Below, piece by piece: positions 61,468 through 64,000 of a stretch of 64,000 nucleotides of DNA. The position numbers and the translations under genes were made by a program. Every line of letters starts with the position of its first letter. Within the stretch, counting starts at the first letter, position 1. The DNA comes from Mucilaginibacter sp. UR6-11 (GTDB taxonomy: Bacteria; Bacteroidota; Bacteroidia; Sphingobacteriales; Sphingobacteriaceae), in contig NZ_JAJIWO010000006.1 of assembly GCF_020880695.1 (NCBI RefSeq), forward strand, positions 1 to 64,000, read 5' to 3'. A model generated the notes under the pieces. The model had not been told where the DNA came from. It saw only the letters and a list, made by a program, of their open reading frames with translations, and made no database searches.

Positions 61468-62940
61468 ATGAGATTTAAATATTTACTTTACGTAATTGCA
61501 TTATTGGCAATTAGCAACAGCAGTTTTGCCCAATATGCAAAGGATGCTATCCGTTTTTCAACTTTTCAACCCGGCTCTACCTCACGGATAAAAGCTATCG
61601 GCAATGCGGGCACCGCAATTGGCGGAGATCTGAGTTCAATAAGCGGCAACCCGGCAGGACTGGGCTATTTCACACACTCAGAGCTCAGCCTGACACCGGA
61701 GTTTGATGGTTACAGCAACAACGCCGCTTATTTAGGTCAAACCAGCCAGGCCACAAAAAACAATATTAATTTCAGTAATGCTTCAGTGGTTTTTTACTCG
61801 AGGTTAAATACCCCTCCCGGGCAAGACAAAACCAGGGGATGGTTAAGCTTGAACTTTGGCATGGGCTATAGCCGTACAAACAATTTTGACGAGCGGGTTC
61901 AATATGGCGGTAAAAACAGCGCTAACTCTATAAATGATTATTATGCCAGCCTGGCAAATTCACAGGGTGTTGCTGATGATAACCTGCAGGCCTGGGCCCT
62001 ATCCGAAAAGCTAATTGACGCATTTGGGACACCTGCCAGTTACAGTTACGCCAGCAATTCTTTTCCGGGTGTGCAGCAAACCGGCAACATTACCCGCACC
62101 GGCGGGCAAACTGCCTATGATTTTTCATTAGGGGCAAACTACAGCAATAAATTATACCTTGGTTTTGGTATCGGGCTTACAGATATGCGTTATAAATCAA
62201 CCAGCAGCTTTAATGAAACCGGCTCTGCTACCATTAATGAAAACGGTACTGCTGTCACCCGAAATTTCAATTCAACTTATTCGCAATACCAAACCACCAA
62301 GGGGAGCGGCTTTAACGCCCGGCTGGGTGTAATATATAAAGTTATAGAAAGCATCAGACTGGGGGCTGCTATCACCACTCCAACTTTTATCAGCATTGAC
62401 GATTCTTTTAGCGAAGGTTTAGAAAACAGCCTCAGCAGCGGCAAAAACTACTCAAACGGCCCGGTTGAATATCCGTTAAGCTATTCTATGCGTACGCCGT
62501 TTAAAGCGGCAGGCGGCGTGTCTGTATTTCTGGGTCAATATGGCTTTATTACGGGTGATGTTGAATATATCGATTACAGTTCAACGCATATCAACAGCAA
62601 TGACAACTATACGAACACCTATGATAATGGCCTTATCAAAGCCAATTACAGATCGGCCATTAACGCCCATGCGGGTGCAGAGCTTAAGTTAGGTTCGGCC
62701 CTGGCTTTACGCGGAGGTTATGGCATACAGGGTAGCCCGCTAAAAACAAACGGTACTACTACCAAAATGGTTACCGGTGGCCTGGGCTACCGCGTTGGTA
62801 ATTACTATGCAGATGCTGCTTATGTGCACCTGCAGGGGTCGCAAAATATCATGCAGTATGATATAGGCCCAACCACACCGGTTGCCGGTATTAATGCAAC
62901 TAATAACAACTTCTTTTTAACTATTGGCTTACGGTATTAA
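61468..62940 (+). CDS. FadL/OmpP1-like outer-membrane protein
   Basis: 490 residues from ATG at 61468, the start of a signal peptide (RFKYLLYVIALLAISNSSFAQ). N-terminal hatch-like pattern KAIGNAGTAIGGDLSSISGNPAGLGYFTHSELSLTPEF (in parts) matches the OmpP1/FadL family; then about fourteen strands, many with aromatic ends, to TIGLRY. Aromatic and Gly-rich, no catalytic motif. May take up hydrophobic compounds. Cotranscribed with the Tyr-rich lipoprotein. Confidence 0.88.
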   Translation: MRFKYLLYVIALLAISNSSFAQYAKDAIRFSTFQPGSTSRIKAIGNAGTAIGGDLSSISGNPAGLGYFTHSELSLTPEFDGYSNNAAYLGQTSQATKNNINFSNASVVFYSRLNTPPGQDKTRGWLSLNFGMGYSRTNNFDERVQYGGKNSANSINDYYASLANSQGVADDNLQAWALSEKLIDAFGTPASYSYASNSFPGVQQTGNITRTGGQTAYDFSLGANYSNKLYLGFGIGLTDMRYKSTSSFNETGSATINENGTAVTRNFNSTYSQYQTTKGSGFNARLGVIYKVIESIRLGAAITTPTFISIDDSFSEGLENSLSSGKNYSNGPVEYPLSYSMRTPFKAAGGVSVFLGQYGFITGDVEYIDYSSTHINSNDNYTNTYDNGLIKANYRSAINAHAGAELKLGSALALRGGYGIQGSPLKTNGTTTKMVTGGLGYRVGNYYADAAYVHLQGSQNIMQYDIGPTTPVAGINATNNNFFLTIGLRY

Positions 62941-62986
62941 TAATCTGCTCCGCCCGTTTTAATTTTATAGACATATTTGTGGCCTT

Positions 62987-63739
62987 ATGACTATGCTATT
63001 ACCTTTCATTAATGAGCAGTTAAGCGGTGTGATCTGGCGGGTGGAAATTGACGGTTTAACCGACACTGTTTTCCTTGAAATAAGGACAACCGAGAGGCAG
63101 GTTTCATTTAATTCCATAAACCTGGTAAATGGCAAAACCTACCTGAAAGATTATACTAGCCCTGAAAGATGGTTAACAGGGATTGAAGCGGCATATGACG
63201 GTATACTGTTAGTACATAATTATCAATCAGAAAACACACCGGTACACAAAGGGGTAACTGCAATTAACAGTAAAGGCGAGGTATTATGGAGTAATTACAC
63301 CTACGCATTTGATCATCTTTCAATAAATGGCCCCATATTATTTAATATCCAGCTGCAACCTAAAAAATTATTTTTAACGGATATTAAAACCGGGGTACAG
63401 TTAAGAGCTTTTGAGCAAACGATTGATGTTGAGGCACCTGCTTATGTCGTGATACCTAAAATTTCGGCTCCTGAGGATTTGAATATTTCGTTACCGGTTG
63501 AAGTCTATGGAAACATCGTACATTACCTTGATTACAATAATTTCAGAATTGTATCTTTGCACTCTTTAGAAGCGGGACAGTTAAAACAACATCTGTATAT
63601 CACAGATGGCAACGGCCTTGTATATGAAGATTTATTAAATGCAGATATACAAAAAATGCAGCCTGAGTCGTTTATCCTGTATAAAAACTCGCTCATTTAT
63701 ATCAAAAACAAATCAGAGTTGAAGGTTTTAAACCTATAA
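62987..63739 (+). CDS. DUF4905 family protein
   Basis: 250 residues. Start MTMLLPFINEQLSGVIWRVEID and the repeated beta-strand pattern to YKNSLIYIKNKSELKVLNL match the DUF4905 type found in Sphingobacteriaceae. No signal peptide, so cytoplasmic or membrane-associated; a beta-propeller-like fold is possible. 46 bp after the FadL-like gene, 21 bp before the LysM gene. Confidence 0.82.
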   Translation: MTMLLPFINEQLSGVIWRVEIDGLTDTVFLEIRTTERQVSFNSINLVNGKTYLKDYTSPERWLTGIEAAYDGILLVHNYQSENTPVHKGVTAINSKGEVLWSNYTYAFDHLSINGPILFNIQLQPKKLFLTDIKTGVQLRAFEQTIDVEAPAYVVIPKISAPEDLNISLPVEVYGNIVHYLDYNNFRIVSLHSLEAGQLKQHLYITDGNGLVYEDLLNADIQKMQPESFILYKNSLIYIKNKSELKVLNL

Positions 63740-63760
63740 ATTACTGACTAAGAATTTATT

Positions 63761-64000
63761 ATGAAATTAAAAACTTTATTATTACTAACCTCTCTGTTAA
63801 CCACAACCACTTCTCTTTTCGCTAAATCTACCCTGATTGATTCAGTTGGTATTGAAAACCTGGACGGAAAAAAAGTAATATTACATAAATTAGATCCCAA
63901 GGATAATTATTATTCAATAGGCCGGCGTTACAATGTTAAGCCGGGCGACATCATAAAATTCAACAATAATGCGCCGTTAAAAATCGGCAATATTATAAAA
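63761..64000 (+). CDS. LysM-domain secreted protein, N-terminal part, cut by window edge
   Basis: ATG at 63761; 80 codons then window end. Signal peptide KLKTLLLLTSLLTTTTSLFAK, then a LysM-like start (YYSIGRRYNVKPGDIIKFNNNA), a peptidoglycan-binding fold. Probably binds the cell wall. The rest of the gene is not visible. Follows DUF4905 by 21 bp. Confidence 0.75.
   Translation, partial: MKLKTLLLLTSLLTTTTSLFAKSTLIDSVGIENLDGKKVILHKLDPKDNYYSIGRRYNVKPGDIIKFNNNAPLKIGNIIK

Noticed and set aside
1-64000. Mobile elements, prophage, defence systems, tRNA and rRNA genes
   Set aside because: I looked on both strands and saw no transposase, integrase, phage structural, restriction, toxin-antitoxin or structural RNA signature.

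Overview
The window reads as a stretch of chromosome from a member of the Bacteroidota, most likely the family Sphingobacteriaceae (Mucilaginibacter/Pedobacter-like). The supports are a type III glutamine synthetase, a gliding/T9SS type B (CHU_C) C-terminal domain, Bacteroidota-type lipoproteins, DUF4905 and TIGR02757 family proteins, an eukaryote/archaeal-type prolyl-tRNA synthetase, several TAnnTTTG-type -7 promoter boxes and almost no Shine-Dalgarno sequences. I see no rRNA, tRNA, CRISPR array, transposase, integrase or phage gene; gene content is mainly ordinary chromosomal housekeeping and envelope functions.

Layout. 1-6.3 kb: nitrogen assimilation (porin fragment, ammonium channel amt, divergent glnN) followed by purM. 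6.4-13.4 kb: OmpA, an osmC-metZ pair, DUF3052, a nucleoside-recognition/SpmAB-like membrane protein, a TetR regulator and DUF4126. 13.6-20.3 kb: a tripartite RND efflux operon (tetR-tolC-adaptor-pump, all on the minus strand) with two matching TTGAC-N15-GTCAA dyads that are candidate operators. 20.4-30.7 kb: purB, nfu, an overlapping minus-strand group lgt-gtrA-suhB, mtaB, ubiX, the polyphosphate pair ppk1-ppx and yajQ. 31-42 kb: many small single genes (thioredoxin-like, Hsp20, thioesterase, SIMPL, methyltransferase, small membrane proteins, YjbQ, GlxA-type regulator, VOC, MATE, DUF1080), including one lipoprotein gene that appears broken by a +1 frameshift in a T run and two small membrane ORFs of 59 and 36 codons. 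42.4-53.5 kb: a 930-residue PKD/T9SS surface protein, a GlcD-type oxidase, a glycosyltransferase, folB, glutaryl-CoA-dehydrogenase-like gene, a lipid-anchored TPR histidine kinase and a GH1 glycosidase. 53.8-64 kb: DinB, a lipoprotein-SCO-cytochrome c operon, small hypotheticals, TIGR02757, metB, proS and an envelope group (Tyr/Asp-rich lipoprotein, FadL-like outer-membrane protein, DUF4905, LysM protein cut by the window edge).

How the genes work together. amt, glnN and the porin form an ammonium uptake and assimilation unit; the amt-glnN intergenic region is 558 bp, AT-rich, and holds a perfect 13-bp dyad. metZ and metB are two paralogous PLP enzymes of sulfur amino-acid synthesis 50 kb apart. 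ppk1 and ppx make and break polyphosphate from one transcript. The TetR-TolC-adaptor-RND set is a self-contained exporter.

No large new system is evident. The most unusual signals are non-coding: three 63-75 bp palindromes built from short repeated words, each starting within 8 nt of a stop codon; a flank sequence shared by two terminator regions 4.6 kb apart; a cluster of seven GGATCA words in 213 bp; the paired TetR dyads; and one strong Shine-Dalgarno site at hsp20.
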